A stretch of 64,000 nucleotides of DNA from Candidatus Peribacteria bacterium (GTDB taxonomy: Bacteria > Patescibacteriota > Gracilibacteria > Peribacterales > Peribacteraceae): contig JABICL010000034.1 of the NCBI GenBank assembly GCA_018652265.1, positions 1 through 64,000 on the forward strand, written 5' to 3'. The notes below the pieces were generated by a model that ran no database searches, was not told the origin of the DNA, and saw nothing but the letters and a program-made list of their open reading frames with translations. This document shows, piece after piece, positions 18,693-27,164 of this stretch (the stretch's first letter is position 1; the number at the start of each line of letters is the position of its first letter). A program made the position numbers and the translations under genes.

Positions 18693-20795
18693 ATGTCAAA
18701 ATTACCTAAGTTTAAATTTGCGATTGTAGATACAGAAACTACTGGTTTAGAGGCCAGGGGAGACAAGATTTTAGAGCTCGCAGTAGTTAGATTCGAAAAT
18801 GGAGAAAAGGTTGCAGAATATGAATCTTTGTTCGATGTAGGAAGAGAAATACCTCCACATGTGCAATCTCTTACGCGAATTGGTAATTCAGATATAGAAG
18901 GTAAATCAGCCTTTGATCCAAAGAAGGCATTAGACTTACTAGAGGATTCTGTATTTGTAGGGCATAACGCTCCATTTGATATGGGAATGCTTGCTGGAGA
19001 AGGTGTGGATATGGAAGGTCGAATATGGATAGACACAGCAATGCTTGCCTCCATTGTTTTTCCTGAGTGTGAGAGTTGGTCTTTGCCTTATTTAAGCAAA
19101 AAGCTAGGTCTACCACATGAGCCAAAACACAGAGCTATGGGAGATGTAATTGCAACTACTGCACTCTTTGAAAAAATTTGTGAACGACTAGGAAGTGTAT
19201 CCCCAGAAGTTTTCGAAAAAATTGCTGATGTTGCAACAAAAGGTTCAAAGGGGTATGCCAAATTCTTTGGGGATATAAAATCCGGTGGAGGAAAATGTGA
19301 ATTCTTAGAAAAGAAAGATAAACAAAAAGCTGAAATAAAACCTTTGTTTTTGAAGAATATTGATGAGAGCAATAAAACTTGGATTACAGTAAAAAATTTA
19401 CATTCAACACTTAGGCTTATAGGAAGTGGTGCAAATGATTTTTCTGTAATCCATCCTCCTCAATTTGTTATAGAGCCCTCAGAGAGAGATAAGTTTTTAT
19501 CGCAGGAAGAATTTTCTGTGTATGAAACAACTCTTGCAATTAAGCTTCATTTATATAAACCAGAAATCCAAAATAATTTCCCAATTCATGCAGAGGAGCG
19601 CGATGTATGGAAAGGAAAACTTGCATGCACAAAAGATTCAGATGCATATAAAAAGCAAATTACAGAAGCGCAAAACAAGATTCTCATAGACCATAAACAA
19701 TTGCTTGAGCTTATAAAAAATGGAGAAGGACCATGCAAAGGAGATCAAATCCTTATAGACGACTCTTCTATGCTAGAGGACACTGCAACCAAGGCCCTTA
19801 GATGGTCTTTTTCTATAGATCCAATCAGGGCTGCAGCAGAAGGAGATGATGAGCTTACAAGTTTCTTAGATGCTTATCAGATATGGATAGAGAAGGTCAG
19901 AAATTTCCAAGATACAAGATATTTTGTAGAAGCAGATTTGGTTCACAAAAATGCAAAAGGACTTAGAGATAGGCTTTCTGAATTTTTGAAAAAAGAACTT
20001 ACAAATCAAGTGCGAGACAGACTAGAAGATCTATCTAATATTTTAAATCCAGAAAATCTAGAGGGAAGAATTGCATATATTTCACAATTTCGTGATGGAG
20101 GACAAATAGTTCAGTCTGTTCCTACAAACATTTCAAAAGTTCTAAAAGAAAATGTTTATGATAAATTCAAAACAAAACTAATCCTTCCTCCAGGAGGAAA
20201 TTATCCCGCAGTTACTTCGGAGGATAGTGAGGTAGAAATCATTGAGGACAAATCGGAAATGGCTCCTATAGCATTTGCAGATGAGCATATGACATTAGAT
20301 AGATTAATTAATTATGTAGATGGAAAAGTTGTAGCTCTAATTTCTAGCAAAAGAACAATAGAACAATTATTCATAAAATATGTGGAGGCCTTAGAAGAAA
20401 AAGGAATTACATTAATCTGCCAAGGACTAAGCGGTGGAACGGGGCGAATGCAGGCTGAGTTCTGTGCTTCAGATGGGCCTACAATCCTTATGATAACTCC
20501 TTGGGTATATGAAGGATTAGAGCTTCCCCCAGGCACTGTAGATCACATGTGGGTTCACACTTTGCCATTTGATCATCCATCTCAGGCTGTGCTCTCGCGT
20601 AGGGGAGAGGAGCTTTACAGCGATTCTTTCAATGAGTATTTCATTCCAAGGCTTTTAAATAGGATGTTTAGAATTTTGAGATCCTATAATGACCATAGAA
20701 AAGAAGATGCAAACGTAATTTTGCTAGACGATAGAGTGAGAACGAAGAGGTATGGAGGAAGGGTTAGGGGGTATTTGGAGGAATTATCCCTTTAA
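18693..20795 (+). CDS. DEDDh exonuclease fused to DinG-like helicase region
   Basis: 700 aa; N-terminal AIVDTETTGLEARGDKILELAVVRF and HRAMGDVIAT; C-terminal ITPWVYEGLELPPGTVDHMWVHTLPFDHP; no clear Walker A seen. Confidence 0.7.
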   Translation: MSKLPKFKFAIVDTETTGLEARGDKILELAVVRFENGEKVAEYESLFDVGREIPPHVQSLTRIGNSDIEGKSAFDPKKALDLLEDSVFVGHNAPFDMGMLAGEGVDMEGRIWIDTAMLASIVFPECESWSLPYLSKKLGLPHEPKHRAMGDVIATTALFEKICERLGSVSPEVFEKIADVATKGSKGYAKFFGDIKSGGGKCEFLEKKDKQKAEIKPLFLKNIDESNKTWITVKNLHSTLRLIGSGANDFSVIHPPQFVIEPSERDKFLSQEEFSVYETTLAIKLHLYKPEIQNNFPIHAEERDVWKGKLACTKDSDAYKKQITEAQNKILIDHKQLLELIKNGEGPCKGDQILIDDSSMLEDTATKALRWSFSIDPIRAAAEGDDELTSFLDAYQIWIEKVRNFQDTRYFVEADLVHKNAKGLRDRLSEFLKKELTNQVRDRLEDLSNILNPENLEGRIAYISQFRDGGQIVQSVPTNISKVLKENVYDKFKTKLILPPGGNYPAVTSEDSEVEIIEDKSEMAPIAFADEHMTLDRLINYVDGKVVALISSKRTIEQLFIKYVEALEEKGITLICQGLSGGTGRMQAEFCASDGPTILMITPWVYEGLELPPGTVDHMWVHTLPFDHPSQAVLSRRGEELYSDSFNEYFIPRLLNRMFRILRSYNDHRKEDANVILLDDRVRTKRYGGRVRGYLEELSL

Positions 20796-21050
20796 ACTTC
20801 GGTTTTTCCTCTTTGGGCGCTTTGCAAAAACCTCTACTTCTAATTCGAATTCAGGCAATCTATGTTTTAGAGCATCTACAAATAACTGTCTTGTTTCTTG
20901 TGCATTTTTGCAGATGAGCTGAATAATTAAACGATTTCCATTTAATCTAACATTATGAAGTTTTGTATTGAGATTTCTATAATTTCTGATTGTGCTAAAT
21001 TCATCAAAAACTCTATTTTCTAGGTTCACAGAAACTGAAGGTGCAATCAT
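20784..21050 (-). CDS. Hypothetical protein
   Basis: 88 aa ORF, no recognised motif. Confidence 0.4.
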   Translation of the reverse strand: MIAPSVSVNLENRVFDEFSTIRNYRNLNTKLHNVRLNGNRLIIQLICKNAQETRQLFVDALKHRLPEFELEVEVFAKRPKRKNRSLKG

Positions 21051-21088
21051 TTCTATACATTAAATTAAGAAATAGGCACCGTATATTT

Positions 21089-21721
21089 TCAAAGTATCTT
21101 CTCTATGACAAGTAAAATTGGCGTAATTATTGCTGATATCCAACCTATTATCAGAGGGATTCCCAACATTCTTTCCATCATAAGGAGCGCCAGAAGAATC
21201 ATAGGACCATTTCTCAGGTAATCCTCATATTTTCCTTCGTGATGATATGGAATAAACATGGCAAGGACTTTAGAGCCATCGAGAGGGGCTACAGGAAGCA
21301 GGTTAAATGCCATAAGTCCAAGATTTAGAAATAGCATTGATTGAAAAAGTTCCATGAAAAATCTGGATGCTCCAGGGCCAGCGCTTATGCCAGACATAAA
21401 GATAATCTTGGCAATTAGTATTGTGATGATTGCTAAAATTAAATTACTTGCAGGTCCTGCTAGAGCTGTAAGGGTCATTCCTTTTTTTATGTTTCCCTTA
21501 AAATATCTTGGGTTTACTGGCACTGGCTTTGCCCATCCAAAACCAACAAAAAAGAACATAAGAGTGCCAAATAAATCTAAGTGAGCTAGCGGATTTAGCG
21601 TCAGTCTTCCCTCATATTTAGCCGTAGGATCCCCTAATTTGAGTGCCATTAGCCCATGTGAGACCTCATGCACAGTAAGTGCAATTAGCATAGATATGAT
21701 AAATGGTGGGCTTATGGACAT
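21089..21721 (-). CDS. Site-2 protease family (M50) membrane metalloprotease
   Basis: TVHEVSHGLMALKLGDPTAKYEGRLTLNPLAHLDLFGT and NLLPVAPLDGSKVL. Confidence 0.92.
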   Translation of the reverse strand: MSISPPFIISMLIALTVHEVSHGLMALKLGDPTAKYEGRLTLNPLAHLDLFGTLMFFFVGFGWAKPVPVNPRYFKGNIKKGMTLTALAGPASNLILAIITILIAKIIFMSGISAGPGASRFFMELFQSMLFLNLGLMAFNLLPVAPLDGSKVLAMFIPYHHEGKYEDYLRNGPMILLALLMMERMLGIPLIIGWISAIITPILLVIEKIL

Positions 21722-21812
21722 ATATTGCGGATTAATTACTTTTCTCTTTCGCTTTTTGCGTGCTAAAGTGCTCCTACCTTAACCTAAAACGGTTAATTAT
21801 TCATTCGTAATT

Positions 21813-22022
21813 ATGTCTAGAAAGTGTTCAAAAACAGGCAAAAAAACATCTGTAGGAAATCTGCGTAGTAAATCTATGCGAGCAACTAAGCGTGTGTTTA
21901 AACCAAATCTACAGACAAAACGAATATACGATCCAGAAACTGGTGAGTATAAAAAGGCAAAAGTCTCCACTGCTTTTCTGCGAACCCTCGCAAAGAGGTT
22001 GCAAGCAGGGAAGAAGGCTTAA
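21813..22022 (+). CDS. rpmB: 50S ribosomal protein L28
   Basis: MSRKCSKTGKKTSVGNLRSKSMRATKRVFKPNLQTKRI. Confidence 0.93.
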   Translation: MSRKCSKTGKKTSVGNLRSKSMRATKRVFKPNLQTKRIYDPETGEYKKAKVSTAFLRTLAKRLQAGKKA

Positions 22023-22025
22023 AGG

Positions 22026-22156
22026 GAATGCTCTAAAAGATAGTACACTTATGCTCTTCGTAGTGCTCGGCTAGATAGTCCACCTACGTTCTGCTTCGCA
22101 GAACTTCGGCGGATACCTGCCTACGCCAAGGCTTCGGCAGGCAGGCAGTATCTTTG
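22026..22156. repeat. Palindromic repeat, family C (GAATGCTCTAAAAGATAGTAC...)
   Basis: Shares GAATGCTCTAAAAGATAGT end with the inverted element at 25585-25656; contains nested GTTCTGC/GCAGAAC and CCTGCC/GGCAGG hairpins. Confidence 0.7.
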
Positions 22157-22229
22157 GCTTTACTCTGCGCCTGCGATTCTTACATAAAATGGTCCTTCGA
22201 CTCTTCGCCTTCGGCGAATCGCTCAGGAT

Positions 22230-22304
22230 CATTCGATTCGTTTGTAAACAATTGAATGGTTTACCATGAGTGAGCTATTTGCGAAGCAAATAGCGAATCG
22301 AATG
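22230..22304. repeat. Palindromic element abutting tRNA-Ser 3' end
   Basis: Perfect 11-bp arms CATTCGATTCG (22230-22240) and CGAATCGAATG (22294-22304), inner hairpin GCTATTTGC-GAA-GCAAATAGC. Confidence 0.8.
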
Positions 22305-22392
22305 GCGGAGAGAGGGGGATTCGAACCCCCGAGACCCTTGCAGGTCTACTCGCTTTCCAAGCGAGCGCACTAGGCCACTATGCGATCCCTCC
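22303..22392 (-). tRNA. tRNA-Ser (anticodon GGA)
   Basis: GGAGGGATCGCATAGTGGCCTAGTGCGCTCGCTTGGAAAGCGAG...GGTTCGAATCCCCCTCTCTCCGCCA; long variable arm, encoded CCA. Confidence 0.93.
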
Positions 22393-22444
22393 ACTCTTAA
22401 TTATACAGATAAATTTTTCTTCATCGTTGATATCTTTAGCTTTT

Positions 22445-24109
22445 TTAAATTGCTATATCCTCCAAAAATATCTGCACCCTACTTTCTTCATTCCAATTAT
22501 CTATTCCAAGTTTGCAGACAACGTCACAACGACTTGGAATTTTAGATGCAAGATGCCCAAGGCCGAAGCCAATGACTTTTATTCTTCCTATGAAGCATTG
22601 CAAGTGATCATTTTCTTGTCCCACACATCTAATTCCAGAAATAGTTTGGTTTCTAAGTAAAAATTTGGGTTCTGGGTTTCCATTTCCAAAAGGTTCAAGT
22701 TTTTGTAAGTCTTTTACAAAATTTAGACTCAAGTCTTCTAAAGATATTTCTGCATTTATTTCCAATGATGGAACAAGATCATATTTCTCCAGTCTTTCGT
22801 CTGCATCATTTTTAATCGCATCCGTAAATTTAATCCAATTAGATTTTTCCACTGTGCATCCAGCGGCCTCGGCATGCCCTCCGAAGTTTACTAAATACTC
22901 AGAGCATCTTTCTAGAGCCTCTACTACGTTGTATTCAGGAATGCTACGAAGAGAGCAGATGATCATATTAGATTTCAGAGTACCTACAATTGCTGGTATA
23001 GAGTATTTCTGGGAAAGTCTTCCTGCAATAAGTCCCACGATTCCTTGGTGGAAAGATGGGGACTGTAGAGTAATTATTGAATGATTTGTATCGATCAATC
23101 CAACCTCTTGCATCGCATTTGCAACCATTTGTTGTCTCTGGGTGTTTAATAATTCCATTTGTGGAATGTAATCTCCACCTTCAAGTAGTGCATTTAAAGA
23201 TAATCTAGGATCAGCAATTCTTCCTGCAGCATTTATTCTTGGTGCGATTCTATATCCTATATGAGAGCTAACCACTTCTTCACTTTCTTTTTTTATAGAT
23301 TTAACCAAATCAAATACAGCGTCATCAGATCCATTTTGCATAGCTTCAAGTCCTAGCTGAACTATAGTTCTATTTTCTCCCGTAAGTAACATTACATCTC
23401 CCACTGTTCCTATCGCAGCAAGAGATACATCTATATCTCTTTCTTCCCAATCATTATTCTCCAGTGCTCTTATGAGAGTAAATACAACTCCAGATCCACA
23501 AAGATTTTCATTTGAGTGTTTTGTTTTTGCGAATGGGTGAACGATGATGGGGAAGTGGCTTGCTGTGCACCCGAGTTCGCCACAGCGAACGAGTGGGGAA
23601 TGGCCTGCCGTGCACCCGAACGAAGTGAGTGGTGCATGGTGGTCTGTCACAATCGTATCTATTCCCATCTCCTTTGCCCTCTTTATTTCTTCTACTGCAT
23701 TTATTCCATTATCTACTGTGATTATTAGCGAAGCACCTTTCGAATATAAATCATCTATGAAGTCAGGATGAATTCCATATCCGTGTTCTATGCGATGGGG
23801 GAGTATAACTACAGGCTCAAGCCCATGGCGCCTGAAGAATCTTATAAGCTGCACCGCTCCTGTAATTCCATCTGCATCATAATCTCCGATTATTCCTACA
23901 GTTTCTCTAGTTGAGATTGCATGGTTTATTCTCTCGCATGCTTTCTCTATATCTCCCAGAGTTTTTGGATCTACTAAATCATTCCAGGATCCAAATTTCT
24001 CTGTGTCGATTCCTCTCTCTTCTGAAATTCTTTGAATACAGTCTATTTCTCCTATTCTCTCCGGAAGGATCCAATTCTTTCCTATGAGGGAGAGGGGCTT
24101 TGTCTGCAT
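22445..24109 (-). CDS. recJ: Single-stranded-DNA-specific exonuclease RecJ
   Basis: GDYDADGITGAVQLIRFF, VTDHHAP, LVNFGGHAEAAGCTVE, LEPFGNGNPEPKF; contains a repeat-encoded insertion near 23548-23635. Confidence 0.93.
   Translation of the reverse strand: MQTKPLSLIGKNWILPERIGEIDCIQRISEERGIDTEKFGSWNDLVDPKTLGDIEKACERINHAISTRETVGIIGDYDADGITGAVQLIRFFRRHGLEPVVILPHRIEHGYGIHPDFIDDLYSKGASLIITVDNGINAVEEIKRAKEMGIDTIVTDHHAPLTSFGCTAGHSPLVRCGELGCTASHFPIIVHPFAKTKHSNENLCGSGVVFTLIRALENNDWEERDIDVSLAAIGTVGDVMLLTGENRTIVQLGLEAMQNGSDDAVFDLVKSIKKESEEVVSSHIGYRIAPRINAAGRIADPRLSLNALLEGGDYIPQMELLNTQRQQMVANAMQEVGLIDTNHSIITLQSPSFHQGIVGLIAGRLSQKYSIPAIVGTLKSNMIICSLRSIPEYNVVEALERCSEYLVNFGGHAEAAGCTVEKSNWIKFTDAIKNDADERLEKYDLVPSLEINAEISLEDLSLNFVKDLQKLEPFGNGNPEPKFLLRNQTISGIRCVGQENDHLQCFIGRIKVIGFGLGHLASKIPSRCDVVCKLGIDNWNEESRVQIFLEDIAI
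23548..23635. repeat. Repeat/palindrome inserted in the recJ coding region
   Basis: Two near copies TGGGGAAGTGGCTTGCTGTGCACCCGAG and TGGGGAATGGCCTGCCGTGCACCCGAA flanking palindromic GTTCGCCACAGCGAAC. Confidence 0.8.
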
Positions 24110-24185
24110 GCTGCCACTTTATTATAGCCGAAGAAGGCAGAAAAATTTCTTGCTGTTTCTGTGTGGAGGAATATGATTCCTTGCT

Positions 24186-24941
24186 ATGGAAAGAGAACAA
24201 ATTATGGTCCAAGTGGCAGAAGGTCAGCATTTAGATGAAAAAAATGCGAGTGCAATTGCAACATGGCTTGTTGGGATTCGACAACAAGGTTTTGAAGTTC
24301 TTAACATACAAGGGGCAGAAGGAAAGAATTTAAGATCGGAAACAAGGACAGAAGATGCTGCCATTGTTAAGCAGGTATTGCTTTATCAGCCCGCTTTTTA
24401 TCTTACGGTTACACATGAGGATGCAGAGAAAATTCGAGAATTAAGAGTAGCGCTAATAAAGGCAATCAATCCAGCTCAACTGGAGGAGGAAAAAAATCAG
24501 AAACTTCTCAAAGAAGATGATGTTACAAATTTTGGACCAGAATATGATGAAGTTGTTGAGCAGGCTAAAAAAGATGCAAGGAATGGAGGACTTTTCAATC
24601 CTCCTCGCGAAAAAAGATATCAGTATTCCAAAGAATATCATCAGTTTGATGAACAAACCCATTGCATGGATCCGGCTGATGCAGGAGTAGCTGAAAGTAT
24701 TAGAGTTTATAAACTTGCGTGGTTTGCTGAAATGAAAAGATTGGGACGAATCCCAAAGGAGACTAAGACATACGACGATTTTATGGCTGATGTCAGAAAA
24801 AAGAGTGAAGAGGAAGAAAAAGCGAAGAGGAAGAAAGCAGAAGAGCGCGCAAGAAAAAAATCGATCGATGAAGGAGGGATTAGTAGAAGATATAGAACAG
24901 AGAGAAGGCATCGCGAAATAGATGATCTTTATGGTAATTAA
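24186..24941 (+). CDS. Hypothetical protein with charged C-terminus
   Basis: 251 aa ORF, no recognised domain. Confidence 0.5.
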   Translation: MEREQIMVQVAEGQHLDEKNASAIATWLVGIRQQGFEVLNIQGAEGKNLRSETRTEDAAIVKQVLLYQPAFYLTVTHEDAEKIRELRVALIKAINPAQLEEEKNQKLLKEDDVTNFGPEYDEVVEQAKKDARNGGLFNPPREKRYQYSKEYHQFDEQTHCMDPADAGVAESIRVYKLAWFAEMKRLGRIPKETKTYDDFMADVRKKSEEEEKAKRKKAEERARKKSIDEGGISRRYRTERRHREIDDLYGN

Positions 24942-24991
24942 GATATTGTAAAAACATATCGGGAAAATAAGGTGCCCAATTTAAATGTTTA

Positions 24992-25300
24992 TTAGAAATC
25001 CTCAATATTAACAGTTATATCTCCTATAACTTTAGCCTGACATCCAAGTCTGTTATCAGGACCCTCCACTCCCATGTTTTCCTCTTTGTCATTCACGGGA
25101 CTTACTTTTTCTTCATCTATGGCTGCCTGCCCTTCCTTCATCTTGCAGGCACAAGTAGTACAAAATCCATTCCCACCACAGGCGCTCTCCATTTCTACCC
25201 CATTTTCCTGTGCAGCCTGTAAAAGAGTCTTTCCTTCCTCTGTTTCGACAATTTTCTCTGTGCCATCTGGCAAAATAAAAGTGACTTTCGGCATAGCCAT
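24992..25300 (-). CDS. 2Fe-2S ferredoxin
   Basis: ESACGGNGFCTTCACKM ... NRLGCQAKV plant-type ferredoxin cysteine pattern. Confidence 0.93.
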   Translation of the reverse strand: MAMPKVTFILPDGTEKIVETEEGKTLLQAAQENGVEMESACGGNGFCTTCACKMKEGQAAIDEEKVSPVNDKEENMGVEGPDNRLGCQAKVIGDITVNIEDF

Positions 25301-25376
25301 AGTATGACATTTTCTGATAGAGTTTTGCAGCAGATCTTTTCGATTTTAATTCATATTTTGCTCCTCACATAATTGT

Positions 25377-25453
25377 GGGGCTGTAGCTCAGCTGGTTAGA
25401 GCGTCCGCCTGTCACGCGGAAGGTCGCGGGTTCGAGTCCCGTCAGCCCCGCCA
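25377..25453 (+). tRNA. tRNA-Asp (anticodon GTC)
   Basis: GGGGCTGTAGCTCAGCTGGTTAGAGCGTCCGCCTGTCACGCGGAAGGTCGCGGGTTCGAGTCCCGTCAGCCCCGCCA. Confidence 0.96.
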
Positions 25454-25503
25454 TAGTTGAATTCGAGACGAAAACGAGTGCGAAGCACGAAGTTTGAGTC
25501 CGA

Positions 25504-25554
25504 AGATACTATGTGCTCCGAAGTCCGCCGCAGGCGGACGAAGGGGTACTATCT
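25504..25554. repeat. Palindromic repeat, family C, copy 1
   Basis: AGATACTATGTGCTCCGAAG-TCCGCCGCAGGCGGA-CGAAGGGGTACTATCT. Confidence 0.85.
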
Positions 25555-25584
25555 AGCAAACAATTAATTACGCAGCAAATCGCA

Positions 25585-25656
25585 AGATACTATGTGCTCC
25601 GAAGTTCTGCGTAGCTTGCGAAGCAGAACGAAGGGGCACTATCTTTTAGAGCATTC
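25585..25656. repeat. Palindromic repeat, family C, copy 2
   Basis: AGATACTATGTGCTCCGAAG-TTCTGCGTAGCTTGCGAAGCAGAA-CGAAGGGGCACTATCTTTTAGAGCATTC. Confidence 0.85.
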
Positions 25657-25661
25657 ATTTT

Positions 25662-26306
25662 CTAAAATCTTCTTCTCCTACGATCCTTCTCTGCTTTTCT
25701 AGCTCTTTCTAGATTAGTATCTAATATTGACTTTGTGTTAGATTGGAAATGAGAAGCTGCATTTAATATTTCTTGTTTAGTTTTATTGCGATATGCATCA
25801 ACAGTTTCATCAACAGTTGCCTTGAGGCCAACGTTATCTATAAATTGATCCTTGCTTAATTTTCCAGGCCTAAAATCACTTTCAATTGTTTGAAACAAAA
25901 TAGTTGCAGCCGATTTCAACTCAAAAAGAGCATCATCTGTTTGGTTGGATCTCTTTCTTTGGCCCTTTGATGGACCTTCTCTTCTGTTTACAGCTGCCAA
26001 AGCAGAATCAAGACTTTTTATAAATCCTGCAATTTGAAATGGTTTTTTACTTACGAATCTTTCCAGTGTTTCCATTACAGATTCTCCAAGTTCACCAATA
26101 TCTTCAGCCGAGATAGTCCCTGTTTCAATTGCTTTAAAAACCTCTACCAATTTTTCCTCAAGCCTTTGTAGTGCAGCCATTCTTTTCTGTTCCTTTGAGG
26201 ACATTTCTGTTGCAGGGCTTTCTTCTGTTCTATTTTCTCCAGATACTGGTATTACAGATTCGAAATCTCTCATATATATTAATGAGTAAAATAGTAAAGG
26301 TAGCAA
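25662..26306 (-). CDS. Hypothetical protein
   Basis: 214 aa, charged/helical, no recognised family. Confidence 0.5.
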   Translation of the reverse strand: MLPLLFYSLIYMRDFESVIPVSGENRTEESPATEMSSKEQKRMAALQRLEEKLVEVFKAIETGTISAEDIGELGESVMETLERFVSKKPFQIAGFIKSLDSALAAVNRREGPSKGQRKRSNQTDDALFELKSAATILFQTIESDFRPGKLSKDQFIDNVGLKATVDETVDAYRNKTKQEILNAASHFQSNTKSILDTNLERARKAEKDRRRRRF

Positions 26307-26356
26307 ATGCTACCATTCTGCAATATGGCGTCAAATGTTTGTTGTAGATTTGCTCT

Positions 26357-26728
26357 CTAAATGGAATTCGCCAGCAGATCAACCACTAGCCCTCGAAATA
26401 CCTCCGTAAGCTGAGCCTCATTTCCTACAACTTGTGGAATATCTATTTCGTTTAGCTCTTTTTCTAGTACATGCTTTCTTATATTTGCAGAGAAGGCGAG
26501 TTGTTTACCTATTTCTTTTCCAGTTACTCCGCCTGGCTCGATTGCAAGCGCGGTTACGACATCATTTTCCACAGTAAAAGTAACAGAGATTGAATGTGAT
26601 TCTCCGTCTGCCATGTAAGTTGGTGCAAAAGAAAATTCCTGTGCTCCGCCTCCGATGATAGATGCAGTTAGGTCACAGCCAACCAGAAAGAATGCAAACA
26701 TTGTTACGGCGATAATATTAAATTTCAT
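26357..26728 (-). CDS. Putative lipoprotein
   Basis: 123 aa; signal peptide with lipobox-like FFLVGC. Confidence 0.6.
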   Translation of the reverse strand: MKFNIIAVTMFAFFLVGCDLTASIIGGGAQEFSFAPTYMADGESHSISVTFTVENDVVTALAIEPGGVTGKEIGKQLAFSANIRKHVLEKELNEIDIPQVVGNEAQLTEVFRGLVVDLLANSI

Positions 26729-26823
26729 AACTTATTTATTCTAACACTAATATCCATGCTACTCATGTGGAAATTTGTGCCGCCCCCACAGGGGGGCGGC
26801 TATGTTTGGAGAATCGATAACAG

Positions 26824-26994
26824 TTACAGCAATTCGTGGTCGCGCTCCATCCATTTAATAGACGGAGCCTGATCATTTTGGAGCTTGGCGACCCCCGGCG
26901 GCCCACTTGGCCGCATGCAACTCCTCCTTGTTTGATTTCTCCTCCTTGTTCCTTTCCCTTTCCCCTTTTTTATGTGGGGACCCTTACCGCTCAT
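26824..26994 (-). CDS. Small basic ORF (56 aa) missed by the ORF track
   Basis: SD GGAGGAG before ATG; MSGKGPHIKKGKGKGTRRRNQTRRSCMRPSGPPGVAKLQNDQAPSIKWMERDHELL; GCCGCCCCCCTGTGGGGGCGGC hairpin follows the stop. Confidence 0.45.
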   Translation of the reverse strand: MSGKGPHIKKGKGKGTRRRNQTRRSCMRPSGPPGVAKLQNDQAPSIKWMERDHELL

Positions 26995-27164
26995 GTTATC
27001 TCCTCCGAAAATTCCTGTAAATTCCCCAGATACCTATAGAGTGCGACTTTGCAGACTATAGGGGGGAGTTTCACAGGAGTAGTATAAATACAATTGTTGA
27101 AAATGATCGACAAAAACACTTTGAAATACTAAAGAAAACTTGTCAATCAACCAGTGAAGATATT

